This document shows, piece by piece, positions 1 to 12,100 of a stretch of 64,000 bases of DNA (positions within the stretch are counted from its first letter, which is position 1; each line of letters opens with the position of its first letter). Source of the DNA: Mugil cephalus. Taxonomy: Eukaryota; Chordata; Actinopteri; Mugiliformes; Mugilidae. The position numbers were made by a program, and so were the translations under genes. The stretch is taken from NCBI RefSeq assembly GCF_022458985.1, contig NC_061779.1, positions 13,251,001 through 13,315,000 on the forward strand. The letters run 5' to 3'. The notes under the pieces were generated by a model. That model worked only from the letters and a program-made list of their open reading frames with translations, was not told the DNA's origin and searched no databases.

Positions 1-170
1 CCATGATTTCTGTTGTGGAAAAGGGTGATTAATTCATTTAAAATTAAATGTATTCATGTAAGCAATCAATCACATTGTGTACCCTAAACTTGATCATTTT
101 CAATACGGATGTCCGATGTTTGTGTGAATTATTATTATTATTACTAATAAACTAGAACAGCAACACTTAC

Positions 171-1033
171 TGTGCAGGGAGTAGTTGGCAAGATGAAGGG
201 CTGTGTTGTTGACGTTTCCTCTGTGGTAGGAGACGTGTCGGGGCTTGTGATTATTTCTGTAGTCACAGGCTCAGTAGTGGGCTCGATGGTTGTGGTAACT
301 GGTGCTGTGGTTGTCTCGGGTGCCGCCGAAGTGTCCGTTGGGGTTGTGGTCTCTACGGCAACGGTTGTGTCTTCTGGCGTGGTCGGTTTGGTGGTGGTTT
401 CCGGTACAACTGTGGTGGGGGCGGTCGTAAATGCCGTGGTTGGCGGCGGCTGTGTGGTGGGTGATGTCGGGGGAGGCGGGGGGGAAGTCAGAGGGGATGT
501 CGGCACTGGCGTGGTAACAGTGGTGGGAGGAGGAGGGGTGGAGGGCAAGGTGGAAGGGGGTGGAGGTGAGGTGGAGAGGACTGTAGTGACCTCGGTGGGA
601 ACAGTGGAGGGCATTGCTGACGTGACCGTTGTAGTGGTGACGGTCGTGGCTTCCGGGGTCGTTTCGGTCGTGCTGAGGGTGGTTGTCGGTATTGGGGTTG
701 TAGTAGTGACAGTGGTGGTTGGAGGAGGAGGAGGGGACGTGGATGGAGTTGGGGTGGGCGGAACGGTGACACGCTCAGTGGCTAATGTGCTGGGGGTTGT
801 GGGAGTGGTAGTGGTTGTTGTGGGCCTGACAGTAGTGGAGGAGGTGGTTGTAGCCCTAGTGGTGGTGGTAGTGGTTGTGGTGGTGGTAGTGGTTGTTGTT
901 GTCGTCGTCGGCCTTGTAGTGGTGGTGGTAGTTGTAGTCGTGGTTGTGGTTGTAGTTGTTGGTGGTGCAGTAGTAGTTCTATTGGATCGCGTCACATATG
1001 CAAATGGTGTTGGAGTCGGGGGGAGGAGCACAC
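171..1033 (-). other. otogl: Otogelin PTS (mucin-like) exon, Thr-rich
   Basis: A single 863-base exon of about 287 codons, acceptor CCTAG at 1034, donor GTAAGT at 170. It is dominated by Thr with Pro and Ser, including runs of 15-17 Thr, so it should be densely O-glycosylated. The first residues complete the Cys codon split across the preceding exon. Thr codons are mixed (ACC, ACT, ACA), so the tract is not a simple slipped triplet. The opposite strand is also open over 172-1050 (Val/Gly-rich), an artefact of ACN codons. Confidence 0.9.
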
Positions 1034-4000
1034 CTAGGGGACACGATTAATACCATAAGGCAGCGGCTTCAACATTTTACAGGTCAAGCTCCCCCAAACT
1101 GATGGAGAGATTAAGTAGAGAACCCCTACCTACTATATGAGTTCTATATTAAACTCGCCCTAGTGCTATTTATAAATAGACATTATTATCATCATTTTGC
1201 ATTCAGTATTAATTGAATTATTTTTTTAAGCTTCCTGAGGGCTGAATAGGCTCTCGGCCAATTGCAGGGAACCTGATATGTAAGTCGATGTGTAATATGT
1301 GGCCTTATGATTGGCTCAGCAGCGATAGGGGTGGGGCCTACTTTGCACAGGAGGCTTAGATCGGCGGGTCCTGGCTAGGGTGGTATCGCTGAATCCATTT
1401 ATCCCTTTACTAAAATAGTCTGGATTCATGGTAATGTCTATTTAAACAAATTTAAATTTGTGGAGGAAAATATACAGTATATATAAAAAATATATAAATG
1501 TCTCATTAACCAAAGGCCCTCTGTTAAAGACCTATGGCAGAAGCATATATACCGTATTTATTAAACTAGTAAGAATAACTTGCGGAACTCACAGTCCTCT
1601 GTGTAGACACATCGTCTAGTGACCTCGTCAAGGACCATGTTCTTGGGACAACGTGGGAAGCAGCCCTCCACACTGTGAACATACAGAAACTATTTCAGTG
1701 CTTGAGCTGAGCGTAGATTACGTTGGTTGTACGTAGTTAACGTTTGTAATGAGCCAAGGACTCTTACGGGGGCAGGAGGTGGCAGCGTGTGGCGTCTGGG
1801 TCACTGCATGTGTGGACGCATGGGCTCGCACAGGCCTGGTAGCGCCACTCGCACATCATACGGTAAGGTATCACAAAGGTGCTCTCTGCGAGAGATGACA
1901 AAAAAATATCTCATTAGTAACTATTTGCATTCACAGCATATGCATGCATAGATATACAGTGGCTCCAAAAAGCACCGGGACCAGCCATAATTTATACTGG
2001 ATGAATTTCATTGCGTTGATATTTATTTTACAGAAAGTGCTCATTTGACAACATTTGGCCACAATATCATCCAGACTTTACAACAGCTGCTGTGAAAATT
2101 TCCTCAATCACTCTCCCAGCAAAGCTTTTAGTTTATTTACACTAGAGCACTGATGAGCTGGTGTTTTTAAGTGCCAGTCTCGAAAGATCTCAGTATCCTT
2201 CTCTTTGGTGGTACTAATGGTGATAAGTGCAGGTTTAAGCCTCCCTTTGCTGAGATTAAAACAGAGTTCTTAGCATGATACACTGTGTTGGCACTCTGTT
2301 GGCACCTGCCTCAACTGCATAGCTGTAGCCTAATATTCATTTGTCTTTTCTTAGTTTCCTCTGTCATTTAATGGTTGTGCAACTCTTAGCAGACAAGAAA
2401 ACAGTTCACTGGTTTAGAGTCTTGAATTCAAGAGTGAGTATGTTACGACAGGATGATAACTGCACAGGGATGTCGCCAGTGACAACCAGTTTGTAATACA
2501 GTCAATGCAAGAACTTTCATCTAATTTCATCAGCCGAAGAATCAATCATTGTGCACTTTGAGCTTATGAACAGTTTCCACTGCCTCGATGTCTTTCTGTT
2601 CCCGCACGGAACTGATTTCTGCAGCGGTTCTTGTTGTTTTTTTTCCCCCCACCTCTTGTTTTCTTGATTTGTTAAAAGCCGTTGTAGCATTCGGTCTAAT
2701 CTTTCAGTCCTGTCCTCTGTCATAAAGCCTCCACTTTATATTTAACCGCTTTAAACTATACAGTAAATAGAGACGACTGTAGAGATACAAATAGCTTTCA
2801 TATAGAGCATATTTCGCGCAAACAAGTGATACTGGACCTTTTCATTACATTTAAACATTTACTTATAACTAACTGGTTACAAGGTAATTTGGTGTTTATT
2901 TAGTGCATTCATTCAAACGTGCTTAAAAAGTAAATGGATGAGTGCTTTGCACTTACAGTGTTTGTTAGTCACTATTTAGTGGCATTAAAGCTGCAATACA
3001 AGATGCTGCCGTTAGAAATACATAACTTTATGTGTGGAATTCTCTAAATCCTTTTTGGAGCCACTGTTTGCGTGCCGGGTGCTCGTGTCTCTGACCCTCC
3101 AGAGTGAAGCTGCTGCTTGCTTTGAAGCCCTCCGAGGTGTCATATCTCTGGGCTCGCGCGACGGTGCGTGTCAGTGTCAAAAACACTCCCGGCTGGCTGG
3201 CAAGCTCAAATGCGGCGTGACCCGGCAGAAACAGCCCCTGGTGTTGGATGAAAGTCGCCCTGCGGCTGAAATCCACCCCTCGACTCCAGCGCTCCAGCTG
3301 GAGGCGACTGCGCCCCGACACGACGAGAAAATAGTTCGGCCTCTCGGCAGACTCCAGTGACACCACGGGGACACCTGAGAAGACGAGAAACGTCAATTTT
3401 GCGGATGAACTGAGACAGTCGGTGTCCGTGTGTGCCAGTGTGGATGCTCACGTGATGTTCTGTCCTTCTGCAGGCCTGCTGTGATCATGAAGTTGAAGAG
3501 TAGGCCTGGGGCCGGCAACTGCCCTTGTCTCTCTTTCACCAGAGGGAAGACCGAGTTGCTGGTGCGATTCACTCCAAACATAGTGTCATTATACACAGCA
3601 CTCACCAAGGAAAATGGGCCATCGCCTAGCTCTGTGGGGACGTGAGTGACAGAGAGCTAACAGGGAATTGGGGCAATGTTTGGAGTTTGACAAGCAATTT
3701 CAAAAAAAAAAATAACATAAAAAAATAACCCTCACTCATACATACCTTGATTATAGTATTCACAGTCAAAGGCTGAAAGAGAGTGAGACAGTTCAGAAAT
3801 GTTAAAGCATTTCAGCTGCACAGAGGTCAGGACTTAACAGAAAGGAAAATGTGGATGAAACGAAAAATAGCAGAACATCAGCTCATTCAAAGAGCTGGCG
3901 AAAACAGGTCAAGAGGTAAGAAGGGGACACATCAAAGACAAAGAGAGACCACACCGGCGTATTACGTGTGCAACTGCGTGTGCGCATACTCACGACAGAC

Positions 4001-5513
4001 AGAGGGCGACCTCCAGTGTATCGTGACCCCCTGTTGACAGCATTTATGCGCATACGCGGCGATGGAAGTGCAGAGGCACTCGCAGTCTCCCCCACGGTTA
4101 CAGTTGCAAGTGTCCGTCAGGCAGTTCCTATAGAACCAGGCCACATCAACCTGGAGGGCACACACACACACACGCACACACACAGAGTCACGCACATGCC
4201 CAAACACAAACACACAAAAGCTGTCATAAATTGATCCGGGCCAAATCTCGCAGGGAGAAGCTGAGGGAGGTCTTGTTTAGGGGGTGAGTAGTTTTCAATA
4301 ATTCACACGTGAAAGAGTGATGAGGTATCGGGACAAAGGAATGTGGGTCAACCTCTGGTGCAGATTGTATCAGATGAGCTCAACGACAGACAGACAGACG
4401 CTGGCGACTACAGTGCACATAAACAACATTCTTCAACTATTTCTCAATACATTAGTCTATTTTTATTTTAGTGTTTTATTCTAAAAAGATAGGACAGGCA
4501 TTGTTGTTGGTCAGGTACTGTGTTGTATCCTGTATGAACAAACAGGTAGCATTTATATATTAAAGTCATTCGTTCCCTAAATGAGTTGTGTCCATAATAT
4601 CTGTGAAATGTGATCATTTTCAATAAGTCCTTCCTCGTCTACATATCACATATATATCTTATTATGTTGTGTCTCTTAAATGCATTTTATTTTATTTATC
4701 TTCAAAAGCAGCATTTGTCAATTGTCATTATTAAAACTAAAGTACCTGGAGGACAGGATGTCTGAACTGTGCCCTGCAGTAAAATCTGTAGCGTTTGTAA
4801 GACTGTGTTTACTACCGTATTGTGAAGGCAGTTCGACACAATAAAGAACAGGAATGCGTATCTGCAGAGCAATAAAAGCTTCATTCAGCTTTTGAACGAA
4901 GTTTTTTTTCTTTAGAAAGGTGATTTTTGGAAGTGGAGATGTGAAGTGATGTATTCCACCAAATTCCCTTCTTTCCAATTAGGATGTGGAGAAAACAACA
5001 GATGTTGGTGTAACTGTTCTGTTAAATCTCGCTCTCCTCAATACTGCTTTGAAACTGCCCGAAGCCAAGAGAAACAAAATTCGTGAATTCAATGAAAAAG
5101 CTTTGCCGTGTCCTGTTATATATATATATATATCATATAGTTATACACCGAAGCCCTTTAGATTTACTTATTTGTGGGAAAACGTCTTTTCTTTATTGAT
5201 CCAACCGAAGGAACTGACTCTGCCTGAGAAAGAGCAGGTCAATGCAGTTGGCACTTTACCCATTCGGAATGATGAATAACAAGGCTGTGTTTTTCCTGCG
5301 CACTGTGGATTCGTGTGCCGTACCAATAATTTAACGCTATGGTTAATTAATCAGGTAAGCGATCGCAGGGAAAAGAGATATTAGAGGAACGTGCTGCAAA
5401 AAAAGGTTCCACAAAACAATTCCTCTAGTCTATTCTGTATCACACTCCCAAACAGTACATGGAAATAAAAGCCAAGCAGATTTGATGACAAGCTACAGAT
5501 AAATGTTTGTTTT

Positions 5514-5544
<31 letters not shown>

Positions 5545-6107
5545 AAGAAGAAAAAATACGGAAGTTGTCTGGAGGTTTAAAGTAGCACACGATGGAAATC
5601 CACAATCATTACTGAAATTACAGGAACTTTATTTAATCAGGCATGACAAAGCTGAACTGACATCTGTTGGCCCAAAGACCAATTCTGTGCATATAAAAAT
5701 AGCTCCATCTACTGGCCAAAGGTAGAAATAGTATAATGCAATGCATCTGTGCATTTGTGTAGCCTAGCATCTCTTTTGAGATTTATCTCTATTTTATTTA
5801 TTTAAGAGCAGTGCATTTGTTTGGATCAGTTAAGAGTTGTTCCCATAACCCCTTACCCACCCCTGCTCCCTCGCTGCAAGTAAGATAACCTTAGTAGAGC
5901 TGCACTCTCTCTAATCGGAAATTCGTGTGTGTGTGTGTGTGCGTCAGTTCAATAGCGCTCACCACGTTGTGACAGGGTGCAAAGACATCGCTGTAGAGGA
6001 GAGCACACTCCCGTTTGGCATATGGCTGCCTCCCCAAGTCCCCTTCGCAGGGTCGTTGAACTAGATAGTCACTTTCACACTAAAACACACCAATGGCACA
6101 CACGCAC

Positions 6108-6182
<75 letters not shown>

Positions 6183-9100
6183 AGATGATTGAGTGTCTGA
6201 TTACTCTTAAATATCACAGTGGACTCGAGGGAGATACATAAATTACAGGAGCAACAGGGAGTTAGAGAGGGAGATAGACAAAGGCTGAGAGATGAAAAAA
6301 GGGTACAGGGAGAATCAAAGAGGGGCTGAGCTGACTCATACCTGTCCAAGGGCCCAGCTGTCTCCAAAGGCCTGCGCATTATTGACTTCCAAGTGGCTGG
6401 AGGTGGTCATATCGTTCACCGTCACGCTGTCGAAATTTCCGCACAGGCCGCTGAGAAGACCCTGGAGGAAAAAAAAAAAAAAAAAAAGGTAGACAGCAAG
6501 TGAATTTTTTTGGTTTCTTTTTAAAATAAATCATTTTCAAAATGGCCTCCCATTTCAGACCTTCCACCGTGGTCCAACTCTGATGTGCACGGTTGTCTTT
6601 CGGTCCCAGAGGATGGTCAAATCCTGGCTGGAGAAGTAGACCACGGTGTAGTAGCCCGCTTTCAACAGCTCAAACTCTGACCCTCGACCCACAACGGTGG
6701 AAGGGCTCTAAGGCACAACATTTGATTTCTATTAGGAGGATTGTGTATTTATTAACTTAATACGTGTATGTGAGTAAAAGCACATCAGCCTGATTGCATC
6801 AGAGATGGCGTGACTGTGTGTGTAGTCCGTACAGGGTTGCCAGAGTTGTCAGTGAAGTAGATCTTGGTGAGTCCCACATGAATGACCAGTATTTTCATGC
6901 ACACAATGCCGCTCTCATAGCAGTCCTTGTTTTGGGCAACAATGGATACCTCGGTTTCTCCTGCACCCTGGCAAAAAGGGGAAAACCTTTATCAGCTCTG
7001 TCCGACAAACACAACACAATGTTTGTTTGTTTTTTATTATCAGAGGTAATATCTGAACACAGCGTGGCAGATTCAAGTTTGATATTTGACTGTTTGCGAC
7101 ACAACGTCAATGTCTGAATCCGTGAGAGGTGACGAGTGGAGGAAGCAACCCTCTCCGCGTATTAAGACATGGCACTGGCCTGCTTCCCCATTCTTTTCAG
7201 GGCCGATCGGCCTGAATCAGAATGTCTGTTCTGCTAATTCTAATTCTATATCCCTGGGAGCGCAGGAGCCCTGGGGTTTGAAGCGAACACTGGCCTCTTT
7301 GTGTCGCTACAGCTTTGCACAACGCCCGCTAGCATTACCGCGGCGCTAACCCACCTGCGTGCACGCAGACACACACTTTAATCTGCTCTAATTAAAACTC
7401 TTCCAAGATTAGAAATTAGCTTGGATATTCTTTCCTAAGTCCAAATCCGTCTTGGAGCTGGGTTCCTCATTTGCCGTAAACATTTATCACACCTAAACTA
7501 CACTTCTCTGAGCCTCGTGGAGAACTCCTGACAGTACTCGCTGTGCGTAGATCCACGCAGACAGACTCTACTCACTTTAAGCAGGTAGACCTGGCAGTCT
7601 GAATGGTAGTCATACTCGAGGCCGTCAAAGGTGTGGTAGTGTCTGTCACTGTAAACTGTACACACAGCCGGACACGGGGAGTAGCTGCAGTTAAAATAGC
7701 CGCGGTGACACACGCTGAACGAGAGAAGACAGACACGGTACAAAAGTGAAACGTCACGTCACACCTATGCGCTCTTCACATTGATTATGACACTTTTCTT
7801 AACTTATCTGAGATTGAGCTGGTTAGACATGAGTTATAATCTTACATTAAAGATACACTCACTGGCCACTTTATTAGGTACACCTGTTCAATTGCTCGTT
7901 AACACAAATAGCTAATCAGCCAATCACATGGCTGCAATTCAATTAATTTAGGTATGTAGAAGTGATCAAGACAACTTGACAAAAATGCCTTGTTGATGTG
8001 AGAGGTCAGAGGAGAATGGGCAGACTGGTTTGAGATGATAGAAAGGCAACAGTACCTCAAATAACCGCTCGTTACAAACAAGGAAAGCAGAATACCATCC
8101 TTGAAGAACCTTGAACCTTGAAGAAGCAGCAGAAGACACCGGGTGCCACTCCTAATTACCTAATTTCCCTTCGGGGATGAATAAAGGAATCTATCACTCC
8201 TGTCAGCTAAGAACAGGAAACTGAGACTAAAGTTCACACAGGCTCACCAAAACTGGACAATAGAAGTTCGGAAAAACACTGCCTGGTCTGGCAAACCTCG
8301 ATTTCAGCTGCGACATTCGGATGGCAGGGTCAGAATTTGGCGTAAACAACATGAAAGCTTGGATCCATCCTGCCTTGTATCAACAGTTCAGGCTGGTTTT
8401 GGCGGCGGTGTAATGGTGTGGGGGATATTTTCTCGGCCAAAAATCTCTGAGGAATGTTTCAAACACCTTGTTGAAAATATGCCACAAAGACAGTTCTGAA
8501 AGCAAAAGGGGGTCCATTCTTTTACTAGCAAGGTGTACCTAATAAAGTGGCCAGTGAGTGTTTACTTTTTAAATGTATTCTAGAGTGCTGGCTTTTTCTG
8601 TGTGAAAATACAAACAATAAGTACAGGCACTTACCATTTGTAGCATGGTGTCTCCACAATTTCTCCAGGCAGGTATTCGAGTCCGAGCCAGGCACAGGGA
8701 CAGTTTTCTGGATAGTAACACTCCCCATGATGAAGCACCAGCCTTCACAGATAAAACATAGGTAGGATGTACAGAGCGTGCTAGCAATTAACTTGAATCA
8801 CAAGCCCGTGATTTGGTCTATTAATTACAAGAGATTAATGACTAACGCCCTAGCTTCCAGGCAGCCATTGTATTAATTAGTCAGATAGTTCAGTGCTTTT
8901 AACTCTGCAAATTTAATCGAGATCAAGATTATTATTAACTGTCAGTTCAAATGAGGACTAGCTGCCTGCTGTAAAGAATCACATGGCACTGAGACAGACA
9001 GCATCCACAGGTTTAAACGTAAGGAAAGCTGCTTTAGCACATGGGTGCAGTCACGTTTCCATTTTCACAACATTATGAAAATCTTCACACAGTTTTTTTT

Positions 9101-12100
9101 TTTTATTTTGACGTTTTGGCTTTTAGTTACATTATCATAGCGTTTAAAAGCAGCTGAAAGCAGGGGGGATGTGAAATGTCGACTCTAATGAGGCAGACTG
9201 CCTGAAGGACAGGAAGTCACTCATGGAACATTTTGTCAAGAAATTAATCCCACAGTCTTTAGAAACAACACTGGAACACTGCAGTTCACGTCGTTACCCA
9301 GGAGGGCAGACACAGCCGGGGATGCACGGTGTGTTGGGCGGGCAGGTGAGGTTCAACATCAGGTTACGGCAAGTCGGCGCGCAGGCCACTCCTCCTCTCT
9401 GCTCAGTGCAGCTGTGATACACTTTCCCCTCTGGACACTCCCCGACCTCTACGCTATCTGGCTCTACAACGCACAAAGCACACACACAAACACACACTCA
9501 AGAAGAAAATCGATGCCCCCGTCGCCTTAAACATCAACTGCGACAGCCAGTCATGGGAAACAAGCTACAACTACAGACATAAGGCTCTTGATTTCAGCAA
9601 GAGGGACGTATCCTGAAACAACACTTTGTTGTCGGAACGAACGGGAGCAGGAGCTAAAGGGAGGGCGGGGAGGAGGGGGGGCGAGTGCAGAGAGGTTACC
9701 TTTTTCCTCTGGCACACACTCCATCTTCCCATTTCTGCACAGGCTGATGGATGAGACGGGAAAGGAGAGAAAATAAGTTGAGTGTTTGGGAAAGAGAATT
9801 ACCGTTATCAAACACGAGGTGAGCTTGAGTGCGCTACGTCTCATTTGACAACCACTCAAGCTTTCACCGCTTTCTCAAATGTGTCAGACGGTGGGTGCGA
9901 GCATGTTAAGCTGTGCGGAGTGAGGAAAGCGGCTAAAGTTCAATTTTTAGTGCAGGTTAAGTCCAGGTGTGACTCACCAGGGGCCAGAGGCACTGAAGGT
10001 CACCTCCCCTGGCTGTGACACGCCGCCCATGGAGTAACAGTGACACTGTGACCTGAGGAGAGACCCGTGACGTTATTTGGATGACATTTGTTAATGACGG
10101 TGCCTTCTGTGTTGATGCGCCGTGTGCGTCATGTCATCCGGCCGGCATTAAGTCTTACAGCTGCACACAGCGCTGGCGCACATCGTCGTAGAAAGTGCCG
10201 TCTGGACAGCCGCACCCCTCGGCGCAGTCGTCAAGGTCGCACGTGTCGGCGGTGGACAGCGCCCGACAGGACCGGCCGCAAGCCGACACACACGAGTGGT
10301 ACAGCATCCCTCCGAGACACACCACACCTGTGCTTCCCAGAAAAATCGATTTTTCAGCAAACTTCACAGATCCACTTACAGACCAGTTCTACGAATCATC
10401 ATTTTGGGGCCGTAAGTTTGAATAGAAGGAACAGAAAACCAAGCCACAGATCAGAAGATAAAGACCTACCACACTCAGAGACGTGTGATCTGAAATCAAC
10501 GTTGACTCCATGTTTGGAACAAAGGTACGCGTAGTGAGCCAGCGCAGTGCACAGGCAGCTACTCCCGCAGCGGCAGGCCTGATAGCGACACTGCTGCTGG
10601 TAGACGTTCGGACTGATGTAGCCATGACACGGAGCGAACGCACTCTCCAAAAGCACGTCACACTGGGACGCGTAGAACACTGCGACACATAGACGCACAC
10701 AACTCTTAAGACATTTGCAGTTGATTATAGGCCACACTTAATCATTTCACCTAAAATTTTATTAAAAAATGTGAAGTATGTGCAAAATACCAAAGAATAT
10801 TACCATTGTGTTGGTTCATCTCGCACGGGTCTATAATTGGCAGGTTGACTGGAGCAACACAAGCCGACGACACCTTCCAGGCGTTAGCGTGAAGCTGAGG
10901 GGTGCCCTCTATCATACCTGCCGGAGACCTGTGCAAACGCTAGTAAGCTAAAGCGTTTTTTTCAACCTTGACCTGTAAAATGGGAAATACTTGCTCACAG
11001 GAAATCATCTCGCAGGTTCCCGTTGAAGGTCCCGCAGAGGCCCAGCGTCTGCCCACGCCACTGGCTCTCCACGTGCACGTAGACCCGCCCGCCTCGACCA
11101 TCGTAATGCAGCGTCAGACCGACCCCTGCCTTCAGCTGCGTGAACACAGAGGTCAGCTTCCGCACGTCCACTGTGTCTGAGTTTACAGACAAAAAAAAAA
11201 AAAATCATGGATGAACACATTTCTTTTTTTCATTTAAGCTGACGTTTAAATCAAAGCCTACCATCGACGTAAGGAAGGACGGGCGCCGGGTTGACACCGA
11301 TTATCACCTCCCCCTCTCTTGTCAAAGTGATCTGACGGCTGACATCTTCATCCAGCACCACCGTCACCGACTGGATACACACCTGCTGCTGTTGACAGGC
11401 ACGCATACAAGTGGGGGCAGTTATATTAAACAAAAAAGGGGAACGTTACGGGATTTGCTAGATGTGCGCGCGAGCATTTCTGAGTGCTACCTCTGAACAG
11501 GTGGTGTACTGCAGCGTGACGGTGAACCTGCTGCTGCGGCTCTTCGCCAAGACGTACTGACACGCCCCTGGCTGGAGAAACATCCTGCCGTCGAATGTCG
11601 TGACGAAAACGTCCCCTACCACTGAGCACTCCGCTGAGGAACAAACAGAGAGGAGGGGAGGTTTTAGAAGAAACAGCCTGCCGCCTCTCTGGCTTTTCCG
11701 AACGGCGTTCTCACCTGTGCAGTTGTTTTCGGTGCAGTTCCACACTCCTCCCATGCACACGCTACAAATGAACAGAATGGGTTAGCGGCACCGCGGCTGT
11801 GCTGCTGTACGTTCAGTAAGAAAATACAGCTCCATGCTCACCAAACGCTGCAGCCCTGGTGAAGCACGTGCCCTTGTGCGTATGACGTTCCGTGGTAAAC
11901 GCATGGACACTGAGAAACAGCGATGCATGTTCCGTTCTGTAGGATAAGACCTGAGGGGACAGAACATCGTTCAAGGCCAATCAGCTTCATGGCAATTTAA
12001 TGAAATGACAAGTTTGTTTGCTTTTTTTACCATCAGGGCAGTAGCAGCCATCCAGACAATGCAGGTTGGTGCCCAGACATTCTTTCTCAAATGTGCAGGT

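Larger units (their letters stand above)
3994..9463 (-). other. otogl: Otogelin D'-D3 region
   Basis: Exons 23-30. The D' TIL is exon 23 ([12 protein letters not shown] to CVCPPG). VWD3 starts in exon 25 ([20 protein letters not shown]) and ends in exon 28 ([14 protein letters not shown]). The C8 of D3 is in exons 29-30 and ends WRSPSVC. Between exons 25 and 24 an intron hosts a Tc1/mariner-type element. Confidence 0.88.

Noticed and set aside
172..1050. 292-codon plus-strand open frame rich in Val and Gly
   Set aside because: It is the exact opposite strand of the otogelin Thr-rich exon. Runs of ACN codons read as GTN or GGT on the other strand and rarely make stops.
3028..3396. Apparent stop codon truncating otogelin after the AbfB-like domain
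   Set aside because: The frame runs past a GTCAGA donor at 3095; the stop is intronic and the next exon at 1885 continues in phase ([10 protein letters not shown]).
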